NCBI GenBank assembly: GCA_003693705.1
Contig: RBZT01000504.1
Location: forward strand, 1-56,333
Direction: 5' to 3'
DNA: 56,333 nucleotides
DNA from: Polymyxa betae
Taxonomy: Eukaryota > Endomyxa > Phytomyxea > Plasmodiophorida > Plasmodiophoridae
Part shown: in pieces, positions 47,500 through 56,333 of the stretch
Numbering within the stretch: the first letter of the stretch is position 1
How the letters are laid out: each line of letters begins with the position of its first letter
Made by a program: the position numbers and the translations under genes
The notes under the pieces: generated by a model
Databases searched by the model: none
What the model saw: only the letters and a program-made list of their open reading frames with translations
Told to the model about the DNA's origin: nothing

Positions 47500-47770
47500 A
47501 TCGCAGAGAACTGGGTCGTCTTGCAAAGACTTTGACCAGATAACTTTGACGACAGAATTTAATGTTGGAGACCCAGATTCGCATGGACGATGAACGACTA
47601 AAATTTCTCGGGAATTAAGGGCTTTGGAGTGTCAGCCAACTACATCCAAGCGCATGATTCGAATCGCCGTTCAATATTACTTTGGACTACATGCGGTGAA
47701 GGCTTTTCCGAACGTTAATTGAATGGCGTTTCCACAAAGACAGACAATTCTCGACCTTTTTAAATTTATA
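47500..47770 (+). pseudogene. Array copy D: short degraded copy
   Basis: Begins with CTTGCAAAGACTTTGACCAG and GATAACTTTGACGACAGAA, parallel to copy B at 45049 and to copy C at about 46485, and reaches a weak match to the 3' marker near 47692. No open frame. Read as a decayed copy. Confidence 0.4.
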
Positions 47771-47779
47771 GAAAACCCA

Positions 47780-48250
47780 TTTATTGTTATATCCTTCTTG
47801 CAAAGGGGATGAAGTCGAATGGGTGGCCAGGAACGTTGGCGGTGACGGCAAACAACTTTACGAGGAGCTGCATTGAGTTGAAATCCATACAGATGCCATG
47901 AATCGCAGCGAATTTAATCTGCAACAACAGTCGATATCCGGCGGTGCTTTGGGGTCGATCTGCAGATTCTAACCTCATACCAATAACGACGGAGCCCTTG
48001 GTCGAGCATTTCGGTCAGCAAATTCCCGGCGCGAACGGCACTGCTGAACGCCGCAAAATGGGAATTGTGCGGCAAGGCGACAACTTTAGATGGAAAAGAA
48101 AGATGAGCATTGCTTTCAACAGAATAGAATCGTTGGATTGGATTTGCGGAAGACATCGGCTCCTGAGCTAGAAGCGTTCCCAAACATCCGACATGGTGAT
48201 TTAGCCTTCGGAATATAAGGATGGATAACCTGATGGATTCAGGGCGTCCC
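47780..48250 (+). pseudogene. Array copy E: degraded middle part
   Basis: Contains GTTGGCGGTGACGGCAAACA followed by CAACTTTACGAGGAG, with Tyr TAC where copy C has a stop. It also has GAGTTGAAATCCATACAGA, ATAACGACGGAGCCCTTGGT and AGAATAGAATCGTTGGATTG, all parallel to copy C at 46350-46680. The frame breaks soon after the Tyr codon (TGA). Read as a decayed copy lacking the N-terminal exon and the 3' part. Confidence 0.5.
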
Positions 48251-48396
48251 TGTTTCTTCCTCGAACTCGTTTCTGATGGGAAGGTTCGGGCTCGAAAGAA
48301 CGAAGTTCCGAATGGCGGTAGAGCGACGTGGACATGTGGCCGTGCCCCTATGCCGATCTGTAACTGAATATGTGGTCTCACTGTGGCCGTGTCACC

Positions 48397-48546
48397 GTTG
48401 ACTGTCTGGTAGTAACGCTAAGGGAGGACCCTGGTCACCTCTTGATAGCGTCGCTTCTCTCTCTCTTCCCGTTGACTGTCTGGTTGCAACGCTAAGGAGG
48501 ACCCTGGTCACCTCTTGATAGCGTCGCTCTCTCTCTCTCTTCTCAT
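48397..48546. repeat. Two tandem 74-bp repeats with CT tracts
   Basis: A unit starting GTTGACTGTCTGGT at 48397 recurs at 48471. Both contain GACCCTGGTCACCTCTTGAT and end in a run of CT dinucleotides; a few substitutions and an indel separate them. The repeat ends about 25 bases before the transporter start codon, so it probably lies in the promoter or 5' untranslated region. Confidence 0.85.
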
Positions 48547-48571
48547 TGACGCCGGGTGCCGACCGACAACC

Positions 48572-50290
48572 ATGGCCACCGTCGTCGATCAGAAACAGGT
48601 CCGACACTGTCGTCTGTTGGTGCCTTCGCCCGACTCAACCGCTGCTGCAGACCGTCTCCGTACCGCTTCTAGCAGCCGAGCAGCAGCCACCGCCTGATAA
48701 GGTCCTACCTTGGATCCTTACTCTATCGGTTGCTTTCGGGGCGTTGCTATTTGGTTATCATGCTGGTAGATTATTATCAATTTCTATCTACTTCATTCAA
48801 CCAGAGTTACAGGGTTTTCGTCGCCTACAGATAAGGCGATCCTCGCACAGGTTTTCAATGGCAATCGAGCCAGCCTAGACTTCGCCTGGTCGATTCTGAA
48901 TATCGGGGCGATGATCGGTGCGTTAATCTGTGGCTCTGCAGCCAGCTCTTTGGGTCGTAAACCTGCCATTCTGCTTGGCTGCATCCCTTACGTATTGGGT
49001 GCCCTATTCATGATCTTCTCTTCGTCATTGTCATCGTCCCTGTTCACCCTAGGCCGTTTTCTGGCAGGAGCTGGCGTCGGATACAGCTCTGTAATCGTTC
49101 CACTGTACATCGCTGAAATCGCACCTCCGTCGTTACGTGGAACCTTGGGCTGCGTTAACCAATGTAGCGCTTTCATCATTTGTAGATTGGCATTATTTTA
49201 AGCCAATTTCACAGTGAATATCTCGGCCGGTGTGCTTGTCGTCTCAGTGCTGGGCATTGCCATGGTTGCCCATCCATGGTGGTGGCGCCCGATGCTATTC
49301 ACATCGTTGTTGTTTGTCATAGCTCAGTGGGTGCCGATTTTCTTTCTGGCACCGGAATCGCCGGCCTGGCTCTGCGCCAATGGCAAAATCGACCAAGCTC
49401 GAGCCAGTTTGGTCAGGCTTCGCGGCAAGAATTACCAAGTCGATGGCGAATTACAATCAATGGCACTTCGAAACTCCCAGGCTGGCTCTGTTTATGAAAT
49501 GCTCCAATAGTTTTTTTAACTCGATTGCAGAATGCATCTGGCTCGGATGCAACTGGATGGATTGCGATCATGATGACGCCTCGTCTTCGGCGCCCGGTTC
49601 TGGTAGGGATTGGCCTGATGATTTTGCAGCAGTTCTCCGGTATTAACGGGGTCGTCTTTAATATGAGCTCGCTATTCGAATCCAGTTCGAATGACGACAA
49701 GGCCAGATACGTTGCTATGTTTGGGACTTGCTTTGTAAACGGATTCCAGGTTTGCTATCTCTGGCGTCTACAACCATTCCACTCACATGCTGTTTTCAGG
49801 TTCTTTCTACTGCTGTTGCTGTTTCAATGATGGAAAAGTTCGGCAGGCGGCAACTGCTGCACACATCCTGCGTTGGAATGGCGCTTTCTTGTGTCCTAAT
49901 GTCGTTCGCCTCATTTTTCCATCTTTCTACCTTTATCAAAATTTTTGCTTTGTAAGTATGCTGCGATCACATCATGCGATCAACTAACATGTGTTCAGGT
50001 GCGGGTACATTTGCATGTTTTCGATTGGAGTTGGCCCACTCGCCTGGCTTCTTTGCAGCGAAATCTTCCCTGGCGAGATTCGCTCGCTGGCAATGGCATT
50101 TGCTACCGTTTTAAACTGGGCCTGCGCGTTCGCAGTCACGTTAACTTTTGAACAGACGACCGTGGCATTAGGCCAACACGGCTTATTCTTGCTATACGCG
50201 TCGTTCTGTGTCCTTGGCTCTCTGTTCGTATTTATCTGGGTGCCTGAAACCCGAGGGCTGTCATTGCAAGAGATTGAAGATATGTGGTGA
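48572..50290 (+). CDS. Sugar transporter, MFS/GLUT family
   Basis: Twelve-helix facilitator or symporter for hexoses in the plasma or an internal membrane. The start MATVVDQKQ joins across a 52-nt intron to a Pro/Gln-rich N-terminus and TM1 (ILTLSVAFGALLFGYHAG). Then come SLGRKPAILLG after TM2, GRFLAGAGVGYSSVIVPLYI, EIAPPSLRGTLGCVNQLNIS across an intron, PESPAWL after TM6, the large loop, QQFSGINGVVFN in TM7, EKFGRRQLL, GPLAWLLCSEIFPGEIRS in TM10 and PETRGLSLQEIE at the C-terminus. These are the standard sugar-porter signatures. About six introns of 41-55 nt. Substrate cannot be told from sequence alone; GLUT8-like features are only an impression. Confidence 0.95.
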
Positions 50291-50327
50291 TTGTATTCGA
50301 GAAATACAGGACTTTATTTTCATTGTC

Positions 50328-50783
50328 TTACTCACATTCCGCATCGAGCCTATCTTGAGCGGCGGCTGGGTTCCCCTGATTCGATTCACCACTGGACTGC
50401 CTCTCTGATTGGCGCCGCATCATAGCTTCCAATGTAGCTTGTCTTTCAAAGAACGAACGGCGGCATAGAAACCAGGTCAGTAGCGACATAGAGAGACCCG
50501 TCTTTACACCGAGATCCAAAGACGGTATCAGCAATTCTAATCAAAATCAGATCACAGTTTACAATGACAGACTTTCCTACGCGTCTTCCGATATCGATGT
50601 AAGGACATAAAGGCGCCGGTCGACAGTCCCCAGAGCAACGCATTCCGAAAACATGGGATCTTCTGCAGCGCTGCATGCTGAATGGAACGAATCGGTGTAT
50701 CAGCAGGGCGCCCATACCTGGACCGAGAACAGAAACGACAATGGATCGATAGAGCTGGGGTCCTGCTGGACACCGTCGCCCAT
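50328..50783 (-). CDS. COX20: Cytochrome c oxidase assembly protein COX20
   Basis: Inner mitochondrial membrane chaperone for newly made COX2. Exons 50783-50718, 50677-50581 and 50536-50328 give 123 residues (human 118), with introns of 40 and 44 nt. The sequence reads MGDGVQQDPSSIDPLSF, then KIPCFRNALLWGLSTGAFMS (TM1; family: TPCARHSILYGSLGSV), HRYRKT, LGVKTGLSMSLLTWFLCRRS (TM2) and a charged C-terminal helix, FFERQATLEAMMRRQSER. The P-C-x-R-x-x-x-L-x-G motif and two-helix layout support the call; overall similarity is modest. Its start is 90 bp from the end of the next minus-strand gene. Confidence 0.78.
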
Positions 50784-50872
50784 GGCGCTATCGAGGCTTG
50801 GAAAGTACGACCTTCGCGGGGTCCGTGTCGTCATGCATGGAACCCTCTGTTGTTTATTCAATCATTGAACAA

Positions 50873-52380
50873 TTATAACTTCGAGACTATGCCGTTTTGC
50901 TGCTGCTCTTCGCCATTGACAAAGAGCGGTTCGATAATAGTGCGAAGATGATTCATTGGCTTGTTACGGGGCGACCAGACGGCAAAACTGGAACGAAGTT
51001 GATCGACTTCAAAGGCCGGATCCGACCCGGCTCGAGCTAAAAGCCATGCCAGCCGACTCCTGCTGGATTTTAAACAATAATCATAATGACACGAACGCAC
51101 CAGGTACCTGACGAAGTAGGCGTTCAGATCCGAGTAATAGAACGCATCGTTCAAATGAACGGCCCAATGAGCGCTGGTATGTTCCAACGGCGCGATTTCG
51201 GCATCATTGTCGTCGTCACGATCCGGCGGTAAGAACCAAAGCGCGGCCAGATCGTACACGGCCGGCTCCGTATGGATCGTCGAATGCGATCCGTTCCTGT
51301 CGAAAAACGCGCCGCGGTAGAATCCGCTGAGATGCGGTAGCAGGTCGGAGGGCTCCGAACGCGTGTTGGCCCACGCCAGGCAAAGACTGATCAGCCGTAC
51401 AGGGAACGTGTCGACCCGTGACCGTTTCTCGACATACAGGCCGCGTAACAGGCGTCGATGATGCCCGAGCGAATGCATCACGGACGAGAACAACGGGACG
51501 ACCGCGTCGCGATCAGCGCCGATGGCGACGATGCGGACGCCGTGCCGGAGGAGGCGACCGACAGCATGCTGTGCCCGTTCGGCGACATGAGCGAACGGAT
51601 GCCCCAAGGAGAAGAGCTCGGCGGTCGCCGCGAATCTGTCGTGAGGCAGGTGAGGGAAGGGGCCATGGTGTGGCCCAGCCATGAACAGCAGGCCAACGTA
51701 GCGATGGCGTCGCAAAGACACCCATCCGCGTTCCACCAACGTATCCATCAGCAGGCCGGCCAGTACGGCTGCGACGCAATGAGCTAAATCCAAGAGCAGC
51801 AGAGTTTCTACCTCCTTGCGAATGCGAAGCAATAAAGACGGCGTCGGCCTCGGCGAACGACTGCTCGTGCGCTGGCAGCTGTTCGACGAGGACGTCTTCG
51901 AGGCGGGCATCGACCATACCATGGCCGAATAAGGGGATTAAGGTCAGAGTGAGCTCGCAGTTAGAGCCCTCGTTTTTTAACCGTTGACGAATGGCGGCCG
52001 CTAACGCCTGCGCCATACCCGTAGAGACCTCGGAAGGCGACCAGCTGAAGAAACGCCCGCCGAGTACCGCCCAGCCGTGAAGGCCTAGAAATACCTAAGC
52101 TAGGGTTTGAGGTTTCAGGGTTTGAGCTATACCGATGACGAGAACATTTCGAATAGATTTGATATCGTTCTGAAGCGACGATGGCGTGCTGACGAGCCAA
52201 TTCCGCAACCTATTCCAAATGGAGAGATCGGCGTCGGCGCTCTTGTCGTCGTGTGGCGCCCTTCAATGCATCAGCGGCGAAGATGACAGCTGGGCAAGGC
52301 GTCCTACAAGCTGAGGAAGGAGTCAGGCCCTGCGACCGGCCGCCGACGAATAGCGTCGAGGGCGGGCGCCGACGGTGCCA
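50873..52380 (-). CDS. Conserved alpha/beta hydrolase (yeast YML020W-like)
   Basis: Uncharacterised lipase/esterase-fold family known from fungi and protists. Reading leftward: IWNRLRNWLVSTPSSLQ, then VLVIGLHGWAVLGGRFFSWS across a 48-nt intron (the family's IGIHGWFP strand and oxyanion region). LTLIPLFGHGMVDARLEDVL follows, then the nucleophile elbow IASHSQGAHCVAAVLAGLL, joined across a short intron. Next are LLFMAGPHHGPFPHL, VRIVAIGADRDAVVPLFSS (probable acid residue) and HSTIHTEPAVYDLA (probable catalytic His region). The gene ends QNGIVSKL. No signal peptide is apparent. The N-terminal exon is uncertain; an ATG near 52380 begins a plausible first exon. Two ORFs on the plus strand here are antisense shadows. 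Confidence 0.75.
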
Positions 52381-52573
52381 TGATGACGACTTCCCTTTAC
52401 CGCAATTTTTTTTTATATATTTTTTTCTAATAAAAACGAAAGCTGTTTGGGCCCACCCCACGACCCCAAGCAAACAGCCGCTCTCATATTTGTGATAGCG
52501 AGCTTATGTATAGTAATAAGGTCCTGGGGTCTCTTCACCCATTCGGTCGTTCATTTCGTCTAAATGCGTGGTG

Positions 52574-53687
52574 ATGACATCGTCGCGATGGCCGTCGACC
52601 GACGCCCGGGCGCCGTGCCCGGAGCGCGAGCCGCGTAACCAGGCTCTGAACGCCCTGGATCATGTCGCGCGTAGCTTCGCCCGGATCTCATCTCCCGAAC
52701 CATCCCGCCTGCACCAGGTCTGTCCTAACGTTTGCACCATATGATGCCCTATTCATCCCTTATAGCTAGATAACAGCTTAGAGCAATATGGTGGGAATCG
52801 CTGATAGAGATTTTGATGATGACTGAAGCAATTTGCAGATGCTCTGAATGAACTCGAACAACGAACCGGCGTCCGCAAAGCGCATTGGGCGATTCTGGCA
52901 GCCGCCTTCGCCATGTTGTTTGTAAGTTTTTAACCTCTATCTACATCGAAGGTTCTGATCGTAATATCCCAGATCTTCTTCGGATTCGGTTCCAGCACAC
53001 TCTGGTCGGGTCCATAATTTCTTTTTTGACCTCCACCAATTTGAACAATATTCTTGTTTTGCTTCTTTATCGCTTTTGCTGTTTTCCTCATAATCGTATA
53101 GCGAATGGATTGGGTTTCTATACCCAATGTATGCCTCGTTCAAATGTCTTGATAACCCCGTTCAAGATCGGCATAATATCACCTCCTGGCTCATATATTG
53201 GGTAACTGTTCGTCTCATCTTCCTTACTGCGGTGCTCTAACTATCATACTGTTCAGGTCGTTTTCGTAGTTTATCAGAGCAACGAATTTATAGCCGATTC
53301 GATTCTGTGTCGGTTGGTCCATAGCCATGATCGGATTTTGCTCGTGGTGATTATTGTAGGTTCCCTTTTTATTACACGATGAAAGTTGTGTTCGTGATGT
53401 GGTGCCTGCTACCGGCGTATCGTGGCGCTGCCGTTCTGTACCAGGCCGTCATCGTACCGGTCGGATTGCAGCTCCAGGTCCAGCTCGCTCAAGTGCGTCG
53501 CGATGTCGGAGATGTAGCCCATGCCTGCATAGTAACTGTCGCCTTACACCTTCGGGCGGCGTCGGACGCCCTGATTCGGCGCTATCCTCAGGTGGGTATA
53601 CACATGCAAGCATCGACACTGTATTTGTTAATAACATTCTTACAGACTGCTCAATTTTTACGTATTCAAACACCAAATAAACAATAG
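52574..53687 (+). CDS. REEP5: REEP/DP1/Yop1 ER-shaping membrane protein
   Basis: Hairpin-type protein that bends tubular ER membranes. Exon 2 (52829-52921) reads QFADALNELEQRTGVRKAHW and AILAAAFAMLF, as in Yop1. The following exons give IFFGFGSSTLC, IGFLYPMYASFKCLDNP (family hallmark GF-YPAY-S-KA-E), ITSWLIYWVVF, VVYQSNEFIADSILFPFYYT and MKVVFVMWCLLPAYRGAAVL. An amphipathic C-terminal helix then ends TPNKQ. About six introns, most about 50-55 nt and two near 100. The first exon (start 52574, MTSSRWPSTDARAPC) is in frame but its ATG is uncertain. Converges with DHFR-TS, 44 bp away. Confidence 0.9.
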
Positions 53688-53731
53688 CGGCTTCCTTCAA
53701 AGAACCCGCGAATGATCGTTTGTAACATTCT

Positions 53732-55201
53732 TTACACAGCCATGTCCATTTTGATAGGCGGATGGGGATTGTACCCTTCTAGGACGAAATCTTCGAAGCG
53801 GAACGCGTCGGGGGCGGTATCACTCGGCGCCGAGATCGTCAGTTTGGGGAACGGGCGCGGGTTCCGCTCGATCTGCTTGCGAAGGGCATCGACATGGTTT
53901 AGGTAAATGTGAGCGTCACCCAGGACGTGAATGAACTGGCCCGGTTCCAGGTCAGTGACGTGAGCCAGGATCCGGGTGAGAAGCGCATAACTGGCGATAT
54001 TAAAGGGGACTCCCAGGCCCATATCACAGCTTCTCTGGTACATGAGCGATGACAGGCGCCCGTTCTCAACAAAGAACTGCACGAACATATGACAGGGCGG
54101 CAACGCCATCTTCGACAGATCTGACAGGCAACATCAGCAAACCATGTACCGGCCAGGAATGGACCAGTACGAACCCGCAGGATTCCAAGCTGACATCACA
54201 ATACGACGGTTTTCCGGTTCGGTCCGAATCTGACGAACGACTTCTGCGAGCTGATCGACGCCCTGACGCGCGTAATCGGCGCTGCAATCCGTGTATTGGG
54301 CGCCAAAGTGTCGCCATTGGAACCCATAGACGGGTCCCAGATCGCCGGGTCGGCGATGGTGCAGACCGCGAGAGTCGAGAAATTCCCGGGACCCGTTCCC
54401 ATCCCAGATCCGGATCCCTTTAGCACTGAGTTCGTTCCCATCCGTACAGCCTCGCAGGAACCACAACAGCTCCTCGACGACGCCCCGCCAGAACACACGC
54501 TTCGTAGTCAGCAGCGGGAACCGGTCGCCGCTCAGATCGAATCGCATCTGGGCGCCGAACAGCGCCAGTGTACCGGTACCGGTCCGGTCGTCGCGTTTGA
54601 CGCCTTCGCCCAGAATCCGCCGAATCAATGACAAGTAATGATGTTCCTCGTGAGGCAGCGGGGACGGCGCCAGTCGCCGAACGAAAGTGCTAAACGCGAA
54701 CGTTTCGTCGCCATCGGTCTGCTCTTCGCCGGCATCAGCCTCGAGAAAGACGGCCGAGTCGATTTCCGGAAAGAACGCATCATACTTGGCATGGCCGGGA
54801 CGTTCCTGAACCCGTGTCACATGCAGGACGTGGCAGTACGGCCGCTTGAGAGCATCGGCGTACACCGACTCGCCACCAATCACGAAAACGCGGTCGATGG
54901 GCGGGTCCTGAACCTGCAGTAATGCCAAAGCCTCGTCTAAGCTCGAGGCAGTGATCACGTCGTCGCCGAATCGCGTACTCGACTGGGTCAGCACGACGTT
55001 GATACGATCGGGAAGCGGCCGATATCGTTCAGGTATTGATTCCCAAGTACGGCGTCCCATGATGACCGCATTGCGCCCAGCGCCGATTGTCAGGCGCTTG
55101 AAGCGGCGCAGGTCTGCCGCGATACGCCAGGGCAAGGCGCCGACAGAACCGATCCCGCGCGAGATCGATGAAAATGCCGCCACGACCTCGATCGACATCA
55201 T
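53732..55201 (-). CDS. DHFR-TS: Bifunctional dihydrofolate reductase-thymidylate synthase
   Basis: Makes dTMP from dUMP and recycles the dihydrofolate produced. Exons 55201-54175 and 54120-53732 (54-nt intron) give 471 residues. DHFR domain, about 1-180: [61 protein letters not shown]. After a very short linker the TS domain starts [20 protein letters not shown] and continues [48 protein letters not shown], the catalytic-cysteine motif [32 protein letters not shown] and HIYLNH, ending [14 protein letters not shown]. Fusion of these enzymes is typical of plants and most bikont protists. The gene is intact. Confidence 0.98.
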
Positions 55202-55526
55202 CGTGCTGTGATCCGGGGCTCCGAATTAGACTGACGAGAAGGCAGCGGCATCGGAGCCTGCGTGCTGATCGTGCACCTGGGGCGCATCAAACTTGAACAA
55301 AATTGCGAACAAAATGGCGCACTTTGCCATGATAAATTTAGACTGATTCCTTAAAATGACCAATTTTATGTTCAATGTTCAACTAAATGTTCAAGTCCGA
55401 AAAATATGCGTACACAGTGAGTTAATAACGTTGTTAATCTACAAACTCTTTTCCTGACCAATCCTCGTCATCGGCCAATCTACGTTGATGGATTAAAATT
55501 TCTGTACTAGGTAATCAACGTACAAA
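55202..55526. other. Intergenic region upstream of DHFR-TS
   Basis: About 325 bases, AT-rich away from the DHFR-TS start. Presumably holds its promoter (leftward). No element recognised. Confidence 0.45.
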
Positions 55527-55832
55527 TTGGCCAGCATTACTATAGATGCAGTCATTACCGTAAATCACAGAAACGGTCGAATCCATGCCCTGCAGCTATT
55601 GTTGTCGATCCAGAAGGAACAATTGACCAAGGATTCAGCTCGAAAGAGCACACTTGTTGCCTTAATTCCAGCACTGAGACAATTCTTGTTGTCGATGCTT
55701 TTGAAGAGGTACATTTTCCAAGCTAGATGGATATTTGTATTAATTGATTCTATATACTCGTTGAAAAAGGACAAACATTATGTTGAACAGGTATACGAAA
55801 TCCTGGAGCGCTATGCCCAGGCAGAAAGTTAA
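55527..55832 (+). CDS. Possible small helical protein or exon
   Basis: A frame open for about 100 codons with no upstream ATG close by; it reads as amphipathic helices, for example HALQLLLSIQKEQLTKDSAR and HYVEQVYEILERYAQAES. If real, the start lies in an unseen upstream exon. A possible GTACAT donor at about 55710 lies inside it. No family recognised. Followed by a short AT-rich spacer. Confidence 0.3.
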   Translation: MASITIDAVITVNHRNGRIHALQLLLSIQKEQLTKDSARKSTLVALIPALRQFLLSMLLKRYIFQARWIFVLIDSIYSLKKDKHYVEQVYEILERYAQAES

Positions 55833-56136
55833 ATAAAACAGAAAGGCGCTGGTTTACAGAGTCCCCAATCGCCAGCGGAGACTCTTAGAGAGGATACCCA
55901 AACTCCTCATAGACGTAACGATGCGTGCCTGTTTGCCAGTAAACGTAAGTAGAGTCAAATAACACTACACTTGGGACGAACAGATGACAGAATATCTACG
56001 TGCCTGAGTCACGATTAAAAGTTTATAAGAGCAAGTGCACCGCGCACGATTATCATTATCATAAAATATTAAATTTTGAAAACATAAAGATAAGGATTTG
56101 TGCGGGTTCCCCCACCGGATCACAAATACATTAAAA

Positions 56137-56333
56137 ATGGATCAGTGGCAATCCTATCTGGATAGTGAAATGAGCGACGACAGTGACAGCGATGATAGTG
56201 ACAGCGATGACCAGCTGCTGCTTCTCATGCTTGATGAGTCTACCAGTGAAGAATCTGATGTCGAAACTGATTATCGGCCCAGTCGGAAACCGAACAAAAA
56301 TCGTAAGAGGGAGCTTTATGATCGGTTGCTGTT
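56137..56333 (+). CDS. Start of acidic-N-terminus ORF, cut by window edge
   Basis: ATG at 56137 begins MDQWQSYLDSEMSDD, then a Ser/Asp-rich acidic stretch containing a short internal repeat (SDSDDSDSDD). QLLLLMLDES, a Glu/Ser stretch and a basic NKNRKRELYDRLL follow. The frame is open to the end of the window (65 codons). An acidic leader followed by a basic segment of this kind is seen at the start of PIF/Harbinger-type transposases, but also in many nuclear proteins. Identity cannot be decided from the visible part. Confidence 0.55.
   Translation, partial: MDQWQSYLDSEMSDDSDSDDSDSDDQLLLLMLDESTSEESDVETDYRPSRKPNKNRKRELYDRLL

Larger units (their letters stand above)
43860..48390. repeat. Local array of diverged copies of one unknown gene
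   Basis: At least five blocks in this 4.5 kb share segments with each other in the same orientation and order. Three shared markers are visible. (1) A GG(C/T)GA(C/T)G-CAA-CAACTTTA segment lies at 44919-44940, 46350-46374 and 47839-47861. (2) A GATAAC...TGACGACAGAA/ATAACGACGGAGC segment lies at about 45052, 46503, 47540 and 47978. (3) A GAAGGCGTTTCGCGAATG-type segment lies at about 44205, 45220, 47017 and 47692. Only the central block (45814-47090) has long reading frames; the others contain stops and frameshifts. This looks like tandem duplication followed by decay. No transposase, reverse transcriptase or terminal repeat was seen. Confidence 0.75.

Noticed and set aside
43860-48390. CRISPR or transposon array as explanation of the repeated blocks
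   Set aside because: Repeats are long, diverged, protein-like and irregularly spaced, with no transposase, reverse transcriptase or terminal repeats.
52085-52132. AAACCCT/AGGGTTT words resembling plant-type telomere repeat
   Set aside because: They fall in a 48-nt intron of the hydrolase gene and are irregular; most likely chance.

Overview
This is nuclear DNA of a eukaryote: nearly every gene is broken by very short introns, most of them 43-54 nt with GT...AG ends. The host is probably a flagellated single-celled organism of a bikont lineage. The evidence is a fused DHFR-thymidylate synthase gene (absent from animals, fungi and amoebozoans), an inner-arm axonemal-type dynein heavy chain, a kinesin-13, and very compact gene spacing. 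I cannot name the species; a rhizarian or stramenopile protist would fit. No bacterial operons, rRNA, tRNA or CRISPR were seen.

Layout, left to right. 0-4 kb: MED8 (minus), then a gene-poor stretch of about 3.2 kb. 3.9-12.3 kb: thymidine kinase, F-actin capping protein beta (CAPZB) and the 5'-3' exoribonuclease XRN1 (about 20 introns), all plus strand. 12.4-16.5 kb: glutaredoxin-3/PICOT (minus) and an unidentified multi-exon minus-strand gene. 16.5-21.3 kb: a low-confidence plus-strand ORF, kinesin-13 (plus), a promethin-like membrane protein (minus) and a phosducin-like protein (minus). 22.2-34.0 kb: one dynein heavy chain gene (minus) whose first ATPase module has lost key residues and whose C-terminal cap is missing. 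35.2-40.1 kb: eIF4E and the RAB3GAP2 regulatory subunit (minus). 40.7-43.8 kb: FIP1 and proteasome beta-4 (PSMB2), plus strand. 43.9-48.4 kb: a local array of diverged, mostly broken copies of an unrecognised gene family, the least ordinary part of the window. 48.4-55.2 kb: sugar transporter (plus), COX20 and an alpha/beta hydrolase (minus), a REEP/Yop1 ER-shaping protein (plus) and DHFR-TS (minus). 55.2-56.3 kb: a possible small gene and the start of an acidic ORF that runs off the edge.

The genes are mostly housekeeping and do not form one pathway. Some share processes: mRNA fate (MED8, FIP1, eIF4E, XRN1), dTMP supply (thymidine kinase and DHFR-TS), cytoskeleton and flagellum (CAPZB, kinesin-13, dynein), and membrane traffic and shape (RAB3GAP2, REEP, promethin-like). 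Exon joins were worked out by eye from reading frame and splice signals; some N-termini and a few introns remain uncertain and are marked as such.
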